Below are positions 1 through 8,539 of a stretch of DNA of 64,000 nucleotides, one piece after another. The position numbers and the translations under genes were made by a program. A model generated the notes under the pieces. It saw only the letters and a list, made by a program, of their open reading frames with translations, was not told where the DNA came from and ran no database searches. Source of the stretch: Methanogenium sp. S4BF (lineage in GTDB: Archaea > Halobacteriota > Methanomicrobia > Methanomicrobiales > Methanomicrobiaceae); NCBI RefSeq assembly GCF_029633965.1, contig NZ_CP091277.1, positions 124,001 through 188,000 of the forward strand, given 5' to 3'. Positions within the stretch are counted from its first letter, which is position 1. Every line of letters starts with the position of its first letter.

Positions 1-74
1 AAAACATCCGAAAAAAGACATTGTTACGTCTTCTCTTTTTCAGGAGTCTGCTGTATTTTTCTTACCATTCCTTT

Positions 75-98
75 CCGGGGAAGTAAATACCTCCCCGG
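75..98. other. Inverted repeat downstream of the 2TM relic
   Basis: CCGGGGA (75-81) and TCCCCGG (92-98) form a 7-bp stem with a 10-nt loop just beyond the last stop of the leftward 2TM relic. There is no U-tract after it on the minus strand, so a terminator role is uncertain. Confidence 0.35.
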
Positions 99-100
99 AC

Positions 101-292
101 CTATGCCGCATGCATCGCAATGCTGACTCCCCGAAAGAGCGTTACCCGGTAAAACCACCTGTTTCCCCAGGCGGTCACTGCATTGACGGTGAAAAGGGGG
201 ATGTTGATGAGGATGTATATGCCGAAATGGATGTAAAATCCCCGGATGTCCGGCACATACGCCTATAACCTGCGGCAGGGTTTTTCTTCCAT
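101..292 (-). pseudogene. 2TM-domain protein relic with an in-frame TAG
   Basis: Read leftward, an ATG at 292 opens a frame that gives MEEKPCRRL, then a TAG at 263-265, then continues in the same frame to a second TAG at 101-103. The downstream part contains RGFYIHFGIYILIN and VSIAMHAA, which look like the small two-helix 2TM domain (helix, short turn, aromatic-rich second helix ending in a conserved His). Where the family usually has Trp there are Arg codons (FYRVTLFRG), each one T-to-C transition from TGG. A stop after nine codons plus lost Trp residues suggests a decaying gene. A GTG at 254-256 could start a 51-residue remnant. Family assignment is from memory of the domain pattern. Confidence 0.5.
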
Positions 293-354
293 GGTAACCT
301 GAAATGGCAGGCGGAGACAAAAAACATTGGGGGCAGGTTGTGACGGGCAAAAGG

Positions 355-1119
355 TTAGAGAGACTTCCTGCGCCCGGATGCGTCCCGTCCGTATGACCCG
401 AATTCACTGTCCACGATAATATCTCCGGTAAATACCGGGCCATCACGGCAGACCCGCAGACCCGTGGGGTCAATACAGCATGATCCGCAGATTCCAACGC
501 CGCATTTCATGTAGCGATGAAGGCTGAACTGCCCTTTCTCCGGGCATCCTGCCTCAATGAGGATGCTGAGGACTGCCTTCATCATGACCTCAGGGCCGCA
601 TACACAGATGGTGTCGTAGGATGAGGGGTCTGCTGCCCGCAGGAGGTCTGTTACAAACCCGTGGTGCCCGTATGTGCCGTCGTCAGTGGCGCACTGAAGG
701 CTGGTGCATCCGGAAAGCTCTTTAGCAAAGAGCAGTTCAGCGGCAGTGCGTGCCCCCAGGATAAAATCATCTGCCATGCCGGATGTGGCGAGAAGGCGCA
801 GTGGTGCTGCCCCGACACCGCCTGCGACGGCGAGCGTTTTTCCGGTGGGGGTAAACCCGTTTCCGAGCGGTCCTTTGATTCCGATCTCATCCCCCGGACT
901 GAGCGCAAAGAGCGCTTCGGTTGCCTCCCCGACCTTCTGTACGGTAATGGCATTCTGTGCGGAGAATGCCATGGGTATTTCATCTGTGCCGGGCACCCAT
1001 ACCATGCAGAAGTGGCCCGGTTCTGCCGGAAACCGGCGGGAGAAGACGAATGTCCTGATGGATGGCGACTCCTCGATGATGTCGGTGATTACCACAGGGA
1101 CAGATGGAATTTCATGCAT
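355..1119 (-). CDS. pyrK: Dihydroorotate dehydrogenase electron-transfer subunit
   Basis: Iron-sulfur flavoprotein that passes electrons between NAD+ and the FMN of PyrD in de novo pyrimidine synthesis. The 254-residue product has a ferredoxin-reductase-like FAD domain, a nucleotide-binding segment with AVAGGVGAAP (about residues 97-106), and a C-terminal [2Fe-2S] site with Cys206, Cys211, Cys214 and Cys224 in CGVGICGSCC...C spacing. The start is taken at the ATG (1117-1119) giving MHEIPSV, because it overlaps the end of pyrD by 8 bp; a longer reading frame to 1161 lies wholly inside pyrD. Co-transcribed with pyrD and translationally coupled to it. Confidence 0.93.
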   Translation of the reverse strand: MHEIPSVPVVITDIIEESPSIRTFVFSRRFPAEPGHFCMVWVPGTDEIPMAFSAQNAITVQKVGEATEALFALSPGDEIGIKGPLGNGFTPTGKTLAVAGGVGAAPLRLLATSGMADDFILGARTAAELLFAKELSGCTSLQCATDDGTYGHHGFVTDLLRAADPSSYDTICVCGPEVMMKAVLSILIEAGCPEKGQFSLHRYMKCGVGICGSCCIDPTGLRVCRDGPVFTGDIIVDSEFGSYGRDASGRRKSL

Positions 1120-2002
1120 GGGCGCACCCCACGATATCTTCCGGACATTTCCCACCCTCATGACGATAAAGGCTCTCTGTTATCTGCCGGAATATCTCCG
1201 CATCATCAATGACCGCGCTGCCGATTTCAACCGCTGACGCACCGGCCATCATCATCTCCACCACATTGTCTGCACTTGATACGCCGCCGCATCCGATGAT
1301 GGGTATTTCACAACTTTCATACAGTTCCCATACGCACCGTACGGCCACCGGGAAGATGGCAGGGCCGGAGAGACCACCCATGCCGTGCCCCAGCACCGGC
1401 CGCCGGAAATTTGTCGATATCCGCATCGCCTTTACCGTATTGATTGCCACAATCGCGTCTGCTCCCCCGCGTTCCGCAGCAAGGCCTATCTCCGTTATAT
1501 CCGTAACATTCGGGGTGAGTTTCACCCATACCGGGAGTCCGGAATGTTTGGCCATGCGCGTACATTGCTCAACCATATCCGGGTCCGCCCCCACTGCCGC
1601 CCCATATCCTTCTGCATGCGGGCAGGAAAGGTTGAGTTCAAGCGCCTGCACCCTTCCCGCAAACCAGTCCGCCACTTCTCCGAACTCCTCCGGAGTCCCT
1701 CCGAAGATGGACGCGATGACCGGGGCCCCCGCGAGTCCGTCCAGTTCCCCGATAAAATCGCGGGACGGGTTGGGAAGACCCATTGCGTTCATCACGGCAC
1801 CGTCATAAACGGCAACACAGGGACCTTTGTGCCCTTCTTTCGGTTCAGGTCCGATTGACTTCGTAACAACGCCCCCTGCACCTGCTTTGAGCATCCGTGC
1901 GAGGGATGCGCCGGTTGTTCCCAGCACTCCTGCTGCAAGGATGCAGTGGTTCTGCAACCTGACGCCGCCTACTGTTATCTCTCCCGGAATTAACGTGACC
2001 AT
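1112..2002 (-). CDS. pyrD: Dihydroorotate dehydrogenase, catalytic subunit (class 1B)
   Basis: Oxidises dihydroorotate to orotate in cytosolic UMP synthesis. The 296-residue FMN TIM barrel shows the class 1 catalytic segment LNLSCPH (catalytic Cys), the FMN/substrate residues around AINTVKAMRI, and the phosphate-binding end GLSGPAI plus IIGCGGVSS. Having Cys rather than Ser and a pyrK partner immediately downstream identifies the NAD-linked 1B type. It is the first gene of a two-gene leftward operon and faces mdh across 49 bp; an AT-rich core at about 2020-2032 is the likely promoter. Confidence 0.95.
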   Translation of the reverse strand: MVTLIPGEITVGGVRLQNHCILAAGVLGTTGASLARMLKAGAGGVVTKSIGPEPKEGHKGPCVAVYDGAVMNAMGLPNPSRDFIGELDGLAGAPVIASIFGGTPEEFGEVADWFAGRVQALELNLSCPHAEGYGAAVGADPDMVEQCTRMAKHSGLPVWVKLTPNVTDITEIGLAAERGGADAIVAINTVKAMRISTNFRRPVLGHGMGGLSGPAIFPVAVRCVWELYESCEIPIIGCGGVSSADNVVEMMMAGASAVEIGSAVIDDAEIFRQITESLYRHEGGKCPEDIVGCAHA

Positions 2003-2051
2003 CTGGTTAGAAATTGTAGTTATTTATTATTAGCATACCCATAACTGATCC
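2003..2051. promoter_or_regulatory. Shared divergent promoter pyrD / mdh
   Basis: Only 49 bp separate the two start codons. The centre (2020-2032, TTATTTATTATT) is the only AT-rich core and lies 20-30 bp from both ATGs, the distance expected of an archaeal TATA box serving leaderless mRNAs in each direction. No Shine-Dalgarno motif precedes either start. Confidence 0.55.
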
Positions 2052-2918
2052 ATGACCAGCCTCTCGGTAATGGGTGTCGGAAAGATTGGTGGTGAGGTTG
2101 CCTACCTCGCCGCAGTGCTGGGAATTGCAGATGAAATCTGTCTTTATGACAGCAATACTGCCCTCTCCCATGCACAGGCGCTTGACATTCTTCATACCGG
2201 TATTGATCTCTCTGTCTCAACAGACCCTGACGACATCAGCGGGGCTGATATTGCAGTCTTTTCTGCAGGTATGCCGCGGACGCCTGATATCAGAACCCGT
2301 GCTGACCTGCTCTCGGTAAACCTTCCTGCAGCCGATGACTGTGCTGCTTTTCTGGATGGGTATTCCGGTGTTCTGATCACAATAACAAATCCGATGGATG
2401 CGAATAACTATTATCTTCACCGGCAGTGCGGCATTCCCCGTGAACGGTGTCTCGGATTCGGCGGTCAGCTTGATGCGGCGCGATTCGGCGGTTACCTGAA
2501 AGAATATGGTATTCAGGGCGACGCATGGGTGCTGGGCGAGCATGGTGAGCATCAGGTGCCGCTTTTCTCCTGCCTCCCTGAGGCTGTGACTGAGGATATC
2601 CGCAATGATATTCTGGGAAAGATGCGCCGGTCAAGTATGGAGGTGATCCGGGGCAAGGGGGGCACTGTATTCGGGCCGGCATGGCATATTGTGAATCTTA
2701 TTCGCACCGTGGCTGATGATGCCCATGCCATACTGCCGGTCTCCTGTGTCCTGAACGGTGAATACGGCATATCGGGTTGTTCTCTGGGAGTACCGGCACG
2801 AATTGGACGGGGCGGGATTGAAGAGGTCATTGAATGGAACCTTGACGACTGGGAACAGGCACGGTTCATGGAGGCGGCTGATGCATCCTGTGCACTCTGC
2901 AGGAGGGCTGATGAGTAA
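2052..2918 (+). CDS. mdh: Malate/lactate dehydrogenase family protein
   Basis: NAD(P)-dependent 2-hydroxyacid dehydrogenase, most likely malate dehydrogenase of the partial TCA pathway. The Rossmann motif GVGKIGGEVAYL is at residues 8-19, followed by the acidic ribose-binding residue in LYDSN. RTRADLLSVN is the Arg-containing loop, TNPMDANNYY the conserved NP region, and LGEHGEHQVPLF carries the catalytic His (family form GEHGD). At 288 residues it is slightly shorter than most members. Its last 8 bp overlap the start of polB, so the two are probably translated from one transcript. MDH versus L-lactate dehydrogenase cannot be decided from sequence alone. Confidence 0.85.
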   Translation: MTSLSVMGVGKIGGEVAYLAAVLGIADEICLYDSNTALSHAQALDILHTGIDLSVSTDPDDISGADIAVFSAGMPRTPDIRTRADLLSVNLPAADDCAAFLDGYSGVLITITNPMDANNYYLHRQCGIPRERCLGFGGQLDAARFGGYLKEYGIQGDAWVLGEHGEHQVPLFSCLPEAVTEDIRNDILGKMRRSSMEVIRGKGGTVFGPAWHIVNLIRTVADDAHAILPVSCVLNGEYGISGCSLGVPARIGRGGIEEVIEWNLDDWEQARFMEAADASCALCRRADE

Positions 2919-5295
2919 CAATGGGAGTCTCAGCCTTGCAATAAACCAGGTTGAGTACGGAAATTCTCCCGATGGCCCGGTGGTCTATATCTTCGGGCGT
3001 GACCCCGCCGGCACAGCCCACCAGATAGAGGTGACCGGGTTTCGACCCTATTTCTATGCTCCTCTGGAGAAGGCAGATTCGCTCCCTCCCCATCCGAAGA
3101 CAGAAGTTGATACAACCGCGGTCTATACCTCGATACGGGGAGAAGCGCTTCGGAGAATCTATACCCGCTTACCCGGTGATGTCCGTGATGTCCGTGATTA
3201 TTATGAACCGCATTACGAAGCAGACATCCCCTTTGCCACCCGGTACCTGATAGACAGGGGTCTGACCGGCGGCGCCATGGTGCCGGGCCCATCTTCAGAT
3301 TTCCGTGATATTATACCCACAGAGGTGGATGCACCCGCACGTATCTGTATGATGGATATTGAGTGTGAGGATGAGCGTGGGTTTCCGGAACCAACGCGTG
3401 ACGCCATTGTATGCATCACCTGCCATGATTCGTTTGATGATGCCTATGTGACCCTCTATCTGCATCCTCCGGGTGATGGGGAGGGTCCGGTGCCTGTCCC
3501 GGTCCGGCCGAACCATCAGATTATCACCTATACCTCGGAGCGGGATCTCTTCAGGGGTCTTGCGGCATATATCCGCGAGACGGATCCGGATATCCTTTCC
3601 GGGTGGAATTTTGTCGATTTTGATATCAGTTATATTACAAAACGCATGGAAGCACTGGGCCTTGAGCCAGACTCCCTCTCCCGGATTCCCGGGGCCGGTG
3701 CCAGAAATCCGCTCCGTGGGCGGGCCCTCTTTGACCTTTTAATGGGATACCGGAAGATGCAGAGCTCCCGCAAGGAGTCATACCGGCTGGACGCCATCGG
3801 GGAGGATGAACTCGGGGAAGGCAAGGTCCGCTATACGGGCACCCTGAGCGATCTCTGGCGGAATGATCCGCAGAACCTCGTGGCCTACAATCTCCGTGAT
3901 GTTGAACTCTGTGTGGGTATTGATGCAAAGAGTACAATCATCGGGTTCTACCGGGAGATTGCCCGGTATGTTGGCTGTCCGCTGGACCGGACCCTCAACT
4001 CTTCGAATGTAATCGATATCTTTGTGCTTCGCAAGGCATCCGGCAAATATGTGCTTCCTTCAAAGGGATTTGCGGCAGGTGATGAATTTGAGGGTGCAAC
4101 AGTCTTTGACCCTTCACAGGGAGTGAAGGAGAATGTGGTTGTGCTTGATCTGAAGTCCCTGTACCCGATGTGCATGATGACTATCAATGCATCAATGGAG
4201 ACGAAGGATCCGGACGGGGAGCTCCATGCACCCAATGGCATCCGGTTCAGAAAAACCCCGGACGGGCTCACGCGGGCTATCATTTCAGACCTTCTCAATG
4301 AACGCGATGAGAAGAAAAAACTGCGTGACACCTTTGAATACGGCTCACCGGATTACCAGTTGTATGACATCCAGCAGAATGTCCTCAAGGTGATCATGAA
4401 CACCTATTATGGTGTCTCCGGATATGCCCGGTTCCGCCTGTATGACCGGGAAATCGGATCAGCTGTCACCTCAGTGGGGCGGGCAATCATTGCCCACACC
4501 CGTGACGTGATCACGGGTATGGGATACACGGTAATCTACGGGGACACGGATTCCTGTATGATTGAACTCCCTGTTGCCGACACCGAAGCGACAATTGCCA
4601 TGGCACGGGCGATTGAGGCACGCCTCAATGAGAGTTATGGGGACTTTTCCCGTGACGTCCTCGGCGCTGATACGCATTACTTCTCCATCAAATTTGAGAA
4701 GATATACCGGCGGTTCTTCCAGGCCGGACGAAAGAAGCGGTATGCGGGACATCTTGTCTGGAAAGAGGGAAAAGAGGTCGATAAGATTGATATCGTCGGG
4801 TTTGAGATGAAACGCTCCGACTCATCCCAGGTGACAAAAGAGGTCCAGCAGCATGTGATGGAGCTGATATTACGGGGTGCCGGGAGGGCTGCTGTCAAAT
4901 CATATCTCGGTGACGTGATCAAAAAGTACCGCAAAGGGAATTATTCTCTTGATGAAATCGGGATACCGGGTGGTATTAACAAATCACTTGACAGCTACAA
5001 AAACAAGGATGCACACGTCAGGGGGGCAGAATATTCCAATAAGTACCTGGGGGCCGGTTTTCTCTCCGGAAGTAAACCCAAACGGGTGTACATTCGAAAT
5101 GTAACGGGCAAATACCCAAAGACCGATGTTGTGTGTTTTGAGTATGCAGACCAGATTCCACCGGAATTCGAGGTAGATCTCGAAAAAATGCTGAACCGGT
5201 CGGTTGAACAGCCAATCTCGCGCATTATTGAAGCAGTCGGCTGGACGTGGCAGGATATGGACCCGTCGCACACGACGCTCTCAGACTTCTTCTGA
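2911..5295 (+). CDS. polB: Family B DNA polymerase
   Basis: Replicative or repair DNA polymerase with 3'-5' proofreading. The 794-residue product has Exo I (MMDIECEDERG), Exo II (SGWNFVDFD) and Exo III (YNLRDVELC), followed by polymerase motif A (LDLKSLYPMCM), motif B (KVIMNTYYGVSGY) and motif C (YGDTDSCM, two catalytic Asp). The start at 2911 follows AGGAGGG (2901-2907) and overlaps mdh by 8 bp; a reading frame extending back to 2758 is inside mdh. No intein is visible at motifs A to C, a common insertion place in archaeal PolB. Confidence 0.96.
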   Translation: MSNNGSLSLAINQVEYGNSPDGPVVYIFGRDPAGTAHQIEVTGFRPYFYAPLEKADSLPPHPKTEVDTTAVYTSIRGEALRRIYTRLPGDVRDVRDYYEPHYEADIPFATRYLIDRGLTGGAMVPGPSSDFRDIIPTEVDAPARICMMDIECEDERGFPEPTRDAIVCITCHDSFDDAYVTLYLHPPGDGEGPVPVPVRPNHQIITYTSERDLFRGLAAYIRETDPDILSGWNFVDFDISYITKRMEALGLEPDSLSRIPGAGARNPLRGRALFDLLMGYRKMQSSRKESYRLDAIGEDELGEGKVRYTGTLSDLWRNDPQNLVAYNLRDVELCVGIDAKSTIIGFYREIARYVGCPLDRTLNSSNVIDIFVLRKASGKYVLPSKGFAAGDEFEGATVFDPSQGVKENVVVLDLKSLYPMCMMTINASMETKDPDGELHAPNGIRFRKTPDGLTRAIISDLLNERDEKKKLRDTFEYGSPDYQLYDIQQNVLKVIMNTYYGVSGYARFRLYDREIGSAVTSVGRAIIAHTRDVITGMGYTVIYGDTDSCMIELPVADTEATIAMARAIEARLNESYGDFSRDVLGADTHYFSIKFEKIYRRFFQAGRKKRYAGHLVWKEGKEVDKIDIVGFEMKRSDSSQVTKEVQQHVMELILRGAGRAAVKSYLGDVIKKYRKGNYSLDEIGIPGGINKSLDSYKNKDAHVRGAEYSNKYLGAGFLSGSKPKRVYIRNVTGKYPKTDVVCFEYADQIPPEFEVDLEKMLNRSVEQPISRIIEAVGWTWQDMDPSHTTLSDFF

Positions 5296-6080
5296 AACGC
5301 CGGCCCTGTGGGTATCAGCGGTCCGGTACACTCCTGATCCGGTTCCTGTCACCCGCCGGGAAATCCTCCCCGGGATCTCATCCGGTTGAGAGAACTGCCT
5401 GGTGGCTGTATGATATCGTCTCTGTGGGAGTCTTTCCGGGGAGTACACCCGACATCCATGGGATGGCTCAGGCGGCTGAATTCAGCAGCATCGGCACGCA
5501 TTGCTGCATCCTTCCTTTTCCTCATATTTCCGGGAGATTTTAGTCAGGGAATTTCGGAATCTCTGCTCTTAGACCCCTGTGTGCCCGATATGCCGAATCG
5601 GAGGTGCCTGACTCTCTTTGGCAGATGGGTTGGTGGCGTATCTGTGAATATGCGGGAAACCGGAAGCTGGAAGAATGGTGCAGGACGACTCGTTCCATAG
5701 AAAATGGGGTGATTCTCCTCATAAATCCTGCATATCTGCAGGGTGGGTTATGAGGAAATAAAAGAATTATTCTGATTGTGCTTTATTGGAAAATGTGTGT
5801 GCAACAGGTCTGTTAGTTTATTGGTATGCAAAGATGGTGGTTCAAGGTGCCGCGCTTATGATCGAAGTGTTGTGCCGTGACCTGTTGCCGTTCTGATATG
5901 CTTGTTTGATTGCATTCCTGATGTATATCGGATCTGTCTGCTTTAATTCGGCTCCCACCTCCCGCAATACATTATGGTCCCCGGGGAAGAATATAATTAT
6001 TCTGATGGATGCATATATCTATTCCAATAATCTCTATAGTGATACTGAGGAGGGAGAAAAGGGAGTTGTCCGGAAATGGG
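5296..6080. other. Gene-free stretch of about 785 bp
   Basis: No convincing gene was found. A frame at 5386-5700 could encode 104 residues but resembles nothing I know, has no convincing ribosome site and is rich in rare residues. The notable element is a 39-nt hairpin at 5717-5755. AT content rises after 5755. Confidence 0.5.
5717..5755. other. Two-tier hairpin in the polB-flavodoxin gap
   Basis: Outer arms CCTCATAA (5717-5724) and TTATGAGG (5748-5755) pair perfectly. Nested inside is a perfect CCTGCA/TGCAGG stem (5727-5732, 5737-5742) with a TATC loop. The structure could be part of a small RNA, a transcript end or a repeat element; no U-tract follows. Confidence 0.5.
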
Positions 6081-6590
6081 TCAGAGCTGGAGAAGGCAGA
6101 GATCAATAAGGCCCTGTGCCCAGATAATGGCCGTTTCCCTGTTGCGGTAATCTCCTGGTTTTGCACCGGTGATCTTCATTACCGCCTTGTCTTTGAATGA
6201 AAGCTGTTCTTCTGATATCTTACCCGCAAAATATCCGATATCCCTGAGTTCAATATGTTCCCGCACCTGATCGAACGCAGCAGATGCGGCCTGCTTTTTT
6301 TCCGGCGAAATGTCAAGGAGCGAGTATCCTGAGAGAAAGCCAATCACGGGTATTTCATGCAGCATATTCTTGTGAAGGCTGACAAATGACACGAGTTCCG
6401 GAAGTACTTTGCCATAGTAAATCGGGCTCCCGATTATTACCGCACTATAGCCGGTAATGTCAAAAACGTCTTTTACGTTTTTTACATCTGTGTCACGACC
6501 CTGTTTTTGAAGACCTTCTGCGATTGCAGTGGCAATTCCTTCTGTTGCGCCGTATTTGGTGGCGTATATGACAAGTATCCGATTGTTCAT
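6081..6590 (-). CDS. Flavodoxin-domain protein (first copy)
   Basis: FMN electron-transfer protein of 169 residues. The phosphate loop YATKYGATEGIATAI is at residues 8-22, followed by the flavodoxin pattern GYSAVIIGSPIYYGK. It resembles the HemG/flavodoxin_5 group found in many methanogens; the partner enzyme is not known. The start at 6590 (MNNRILVIYATK) is preceded by a GGAAGAG-like site, and the longer frame to 6617 adds only a weak N-terminus. A paralogue of the same architecture lies 123 bp upstream on the same strand (6714-7229), so the pair probably arose by tandem duplication. Confidence 0.85.
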   Translation of the reverse strand: MNNRILVIYATKYGATEGIATAIAEGLQKQGRDTDVKNVKDVFDITGYSAVIIGSPIYYGKVLPELVSFVSLHKNMLHEIPVIGFLSGYSLLDISPEKKQAASAAFDQVREHIELRDIGYFAGKISEEQLSFKDKAVMKITGAKPGDYRNRETAIIWAQGLIDLCLLQL

Positions 6591-6713
6591 GGTATTTTCT
6601 CTTCCGGTGTCTGTCAACTGTTCTCTTGTAGGTTAAAGGAAAGGCGTCTGAAGATATGAAATGTATATCGTTTCTCTTTAAGAAACCTCGCCTTTTATGT
6701 GCTGTCGTCGCAT

Positions 6714-7229
6714 TTAGGGGTTAAGCTCAAGGATGGCCGATGCAACTTCCTGTGCCCAGACCCGGATCGCTTCATGATCCCTGAAGTCTCCGACCGGAGG
6801 ACGTACCATGCCGGCAATCTGTGCATCTGCCTCTGAAAGATCGGTTGGACTGAAAGCACCGGCAAATCCTGTTTTCATTGCCGGTCTCACGTATTCATAC
6901 ATTTCATCGATTGCAGCAATCAAAGGTGAAATATCTGTGCTCCCGGGAGGGCAGCATGAGATTCCGTCAACAAATATAGCCAGCCATTTATCCATGAGAT
7001 ATGGCCGGTACTGCTTGCAGAATTCCCGTGCCTCAACAAGCATTTTACCCATATACACCGGGCTTCCGAGAATTACTGCGTCATAGGCATCAATCCTGCC
7101 TGTCTCCAGCACACTGATGAGATCACTCTCTATGCCTTTTTCTCCCAGAACGTCCTGAATTTCTTCCGCTATCTCTTTTGTTGTTCCGTATTTTGTGGCA
7201 TATGCAATGAGTACGCGTGGGCCTGTCAT
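6714..7229 (-). CDS. Flavodoxin-domain protein (second copy)
   Basis: A 171-residue flavodoxin with phosphate loop YATKYGTTKEIAEEI (about residues 10-24) and YDAVILGSPVYMGK. Compared with the neighbour at 6081-6590 it has a Cys pair (SCCPPG) in the middle region and a different C-terminal half, so the two are diverged paralogues. It begins 104 bp from the divergent exported protein at 7334. Its likely role is a single-electron carrier, or a small reductase acting on a porphyrin-like or quinone-like substrate; nothing nearby identifies the partner. Confidence 0.85.
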   Translation of the reverse strand: MTGPRVLIAYATKYGTTKEIAEEIQDVLGEKGIESDLISVLETGRIDAYDAVILGSPVYMGKMLVEAREFCKQYRPYLMDKWLAIFVDGISCCPPGSTDISPLIAAIDEMYEYVRPAMKTGFAGAFSPTDLSEADAQIAGMVRPPVGDFRDHEAIRVWAQEVASAILELNP

Positions 7230-7333
7230 ATAATCCCATGTATGGATTCCCGTGCATTAATCCTTATTGAAAGAAACCGGCGATACATCTTACATATGGT
7301 ACGCCGTAAGGAAGATAATAGTGAGGAAATGCA

Positions 7334-8023
7334 ATGAGAAATAATGGCTGCATCTCGATTGCTCTGTGCATCTGTCTATTCTGCTGGTCTTTGATACTGG
7401 TCTCTCCTGTATCATCTGCAGTGATTGGGGAGACTGTTCACCTCTCCGGCATGGGAGATGGGTATGATGAGATGTATCTCTTCCTGACCGGTCCTAATCT
7501 TGCACCTGGCGGTGTCAGGCTGGACAGCATTACAACGCCGGTTGTCTCCGGGAATGCCGCTTCTTTCACCCGTGCTTCTGTCAGAAGTGGTGTGTGGGAT
7601 TATGAATGGGATACCGGCAGGACAGGTGGGACACTGGACCCCGGCACATATCTGGTCTGGGCACTCCCTCAGCCCCTGGACCGGTATGACCGTGGCCGCA
7701 CATCATATGCAACGAAAAGTGTCCGGCTGACATATCCGGTCCTGACAGCAGATATTTCAGCAACCACTGCCAGTGACGGTGCAGAAAAAGTGGATGAAAT
7801 GACTGCAGAAGCACATGCTGCCGTTCCCGGCGGCATATCTGTTGGAGATGGGGCGTTTCCCGATGTCCGTGATGGATCTGAAGAGGCGCAAACAGTATCT
7901 GAGGACACAATGCCTCTGCCCACGACTGCCGGGTCTTTTTTATATCCGGAGTTGCGTGCCGGAGGTATTGGTGTGTTCTTCCTGATCTGCGTATGGCGAA
8001 AGAAAAACAGAAGATACAAGTGA
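7334..8023 (+). CDS. Exported, membrane-anchored DUF3821-like protein
   Basis: A 229-residue protein of unknown function. Residues 1-29 form a signal peptide (hydrophobic ISIALCICLFCWSLIL, then a small-residue cleavage region near VSSA). The following beta-rich domain starts VIGETVHLSG and includes LFLTGPNLAPGG and WDYEWDTGRT, a pattern I associate with DUF3821, an archaeal extracellular domain common in Methanomicrobiales. A polar, acidic linker (about 150-195) leads to a C-terminal hydrophobic segment (GGIGVFFLICVW) with a basic tail, so it is probably anchored outside the cell. ATG at 7334 follows GTGAGG. Confidence 0.7.
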   Translation: MRNNGCISIALCICLFCWSLILVSPVSSAVIGETVHLSGMGDGYDEMYLFLTGPNLAPGGVRLDSITTPVVSGNAASFTRASVRSGVWDYEWDTGRTGGTLDPGTYLVWALPQPLDRYDRGRTSYATKSVRLTYPVLTADISATTASDGAEKVDEMTAEAHAAVPGGISVGDGAFPDVRDGSEEAQTVSEDTMPLPTTAGSFLYPELRAGGIGVFFLICVWRKKNRRYK

Positions 8024-8028
8024 GATAT

Positions 8029-8490
8029 CTAGTCGCCGTTCTTTTTGAGTTTGACACCATTCACTTCGCAGGAAGCGCCGCACCCGTTTGTTGTTCCGAC
8101 ATCAATGATACGGTATGCATCTGCGAGAACGGCTGCCTGCGCAAGTGACCCTGCAATAAGAACCACTTCAAGGATTTCATCCTTTGTCGCACCTTTTTTC
8201 AGTGCAGAATGCATGTGGTATTCAACACAGTGGTTGCAGTTCAGTGCTGCTCCGACAGCGATACTAATCAGTTCAATCATCTTTGGATCGATAGATGATG
8301 TCTCGAAAATTGCATCCTTATACATCAGGTGCGAAAGAAGAACTTCGGGTTTTTTGGCCATCTTCTGATAAATAAGGGGAACATTACCAAATTCCTCTTT
8401 TATTCCCTCCAGCCAGTCTGTTGATGCTGTCTTTGGTCCGCGTTTCAGAATTTCCTGAAGTGTCTCTTCAAAATCCACGGTATGTGCCAT
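8029..8490 (-). CDS. AhpD-like / carboxymuconolactone decarboxylase family protein
   Basis: A 153-residue all-helical protein of the AhpD/CMD family. The redox-active signature CNHCVEYH gives Cys85 and Cys88 with the downstream His92, as in AhpD-type peroxidase partners, so a thiol redox or peroxide-detoxifying role is likelier than decarboxylation. The KKGATKDEILEVV helix typical of the family follows. It lies just downstream of, and in the same direction as, the MCR activation operon (49 bp from mmp7). That position suggests, but does not show, a link to the oxygen sensitivity of that system. Confidence 0.82.
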   Translation of the reverse strand: MAHTVDFEETLQEILKRGPKTASTDWLEGIKEEFGNVPLIYQKMAKKPEVLLSHLMYKDAIFETSSIDPKMIELISIAVGAALNCNHCVEYHMHSALKKGATKDEILEVVLIAGSLAQAAVLADAYRIIDVGTTNGCGASCEVNGVKLKKNGD

Positions 8491-8539
8491 TAATGTATCA
8501 ACAGAAGTTTGTCAGAAAAAAGGGATATAATTACGTATT

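Noticed and set aside
24-497. 157-residue minus-strand frame at the left edge
   Set aside because: Covers the end of pyrK and the 2TM relic in another frame; the 2TM frame explains that DNA better.
5386-5700. 104-residue frame after polB
   Set aside because: No family resemblance, weak start context, and composition like translated non-coding DNA.
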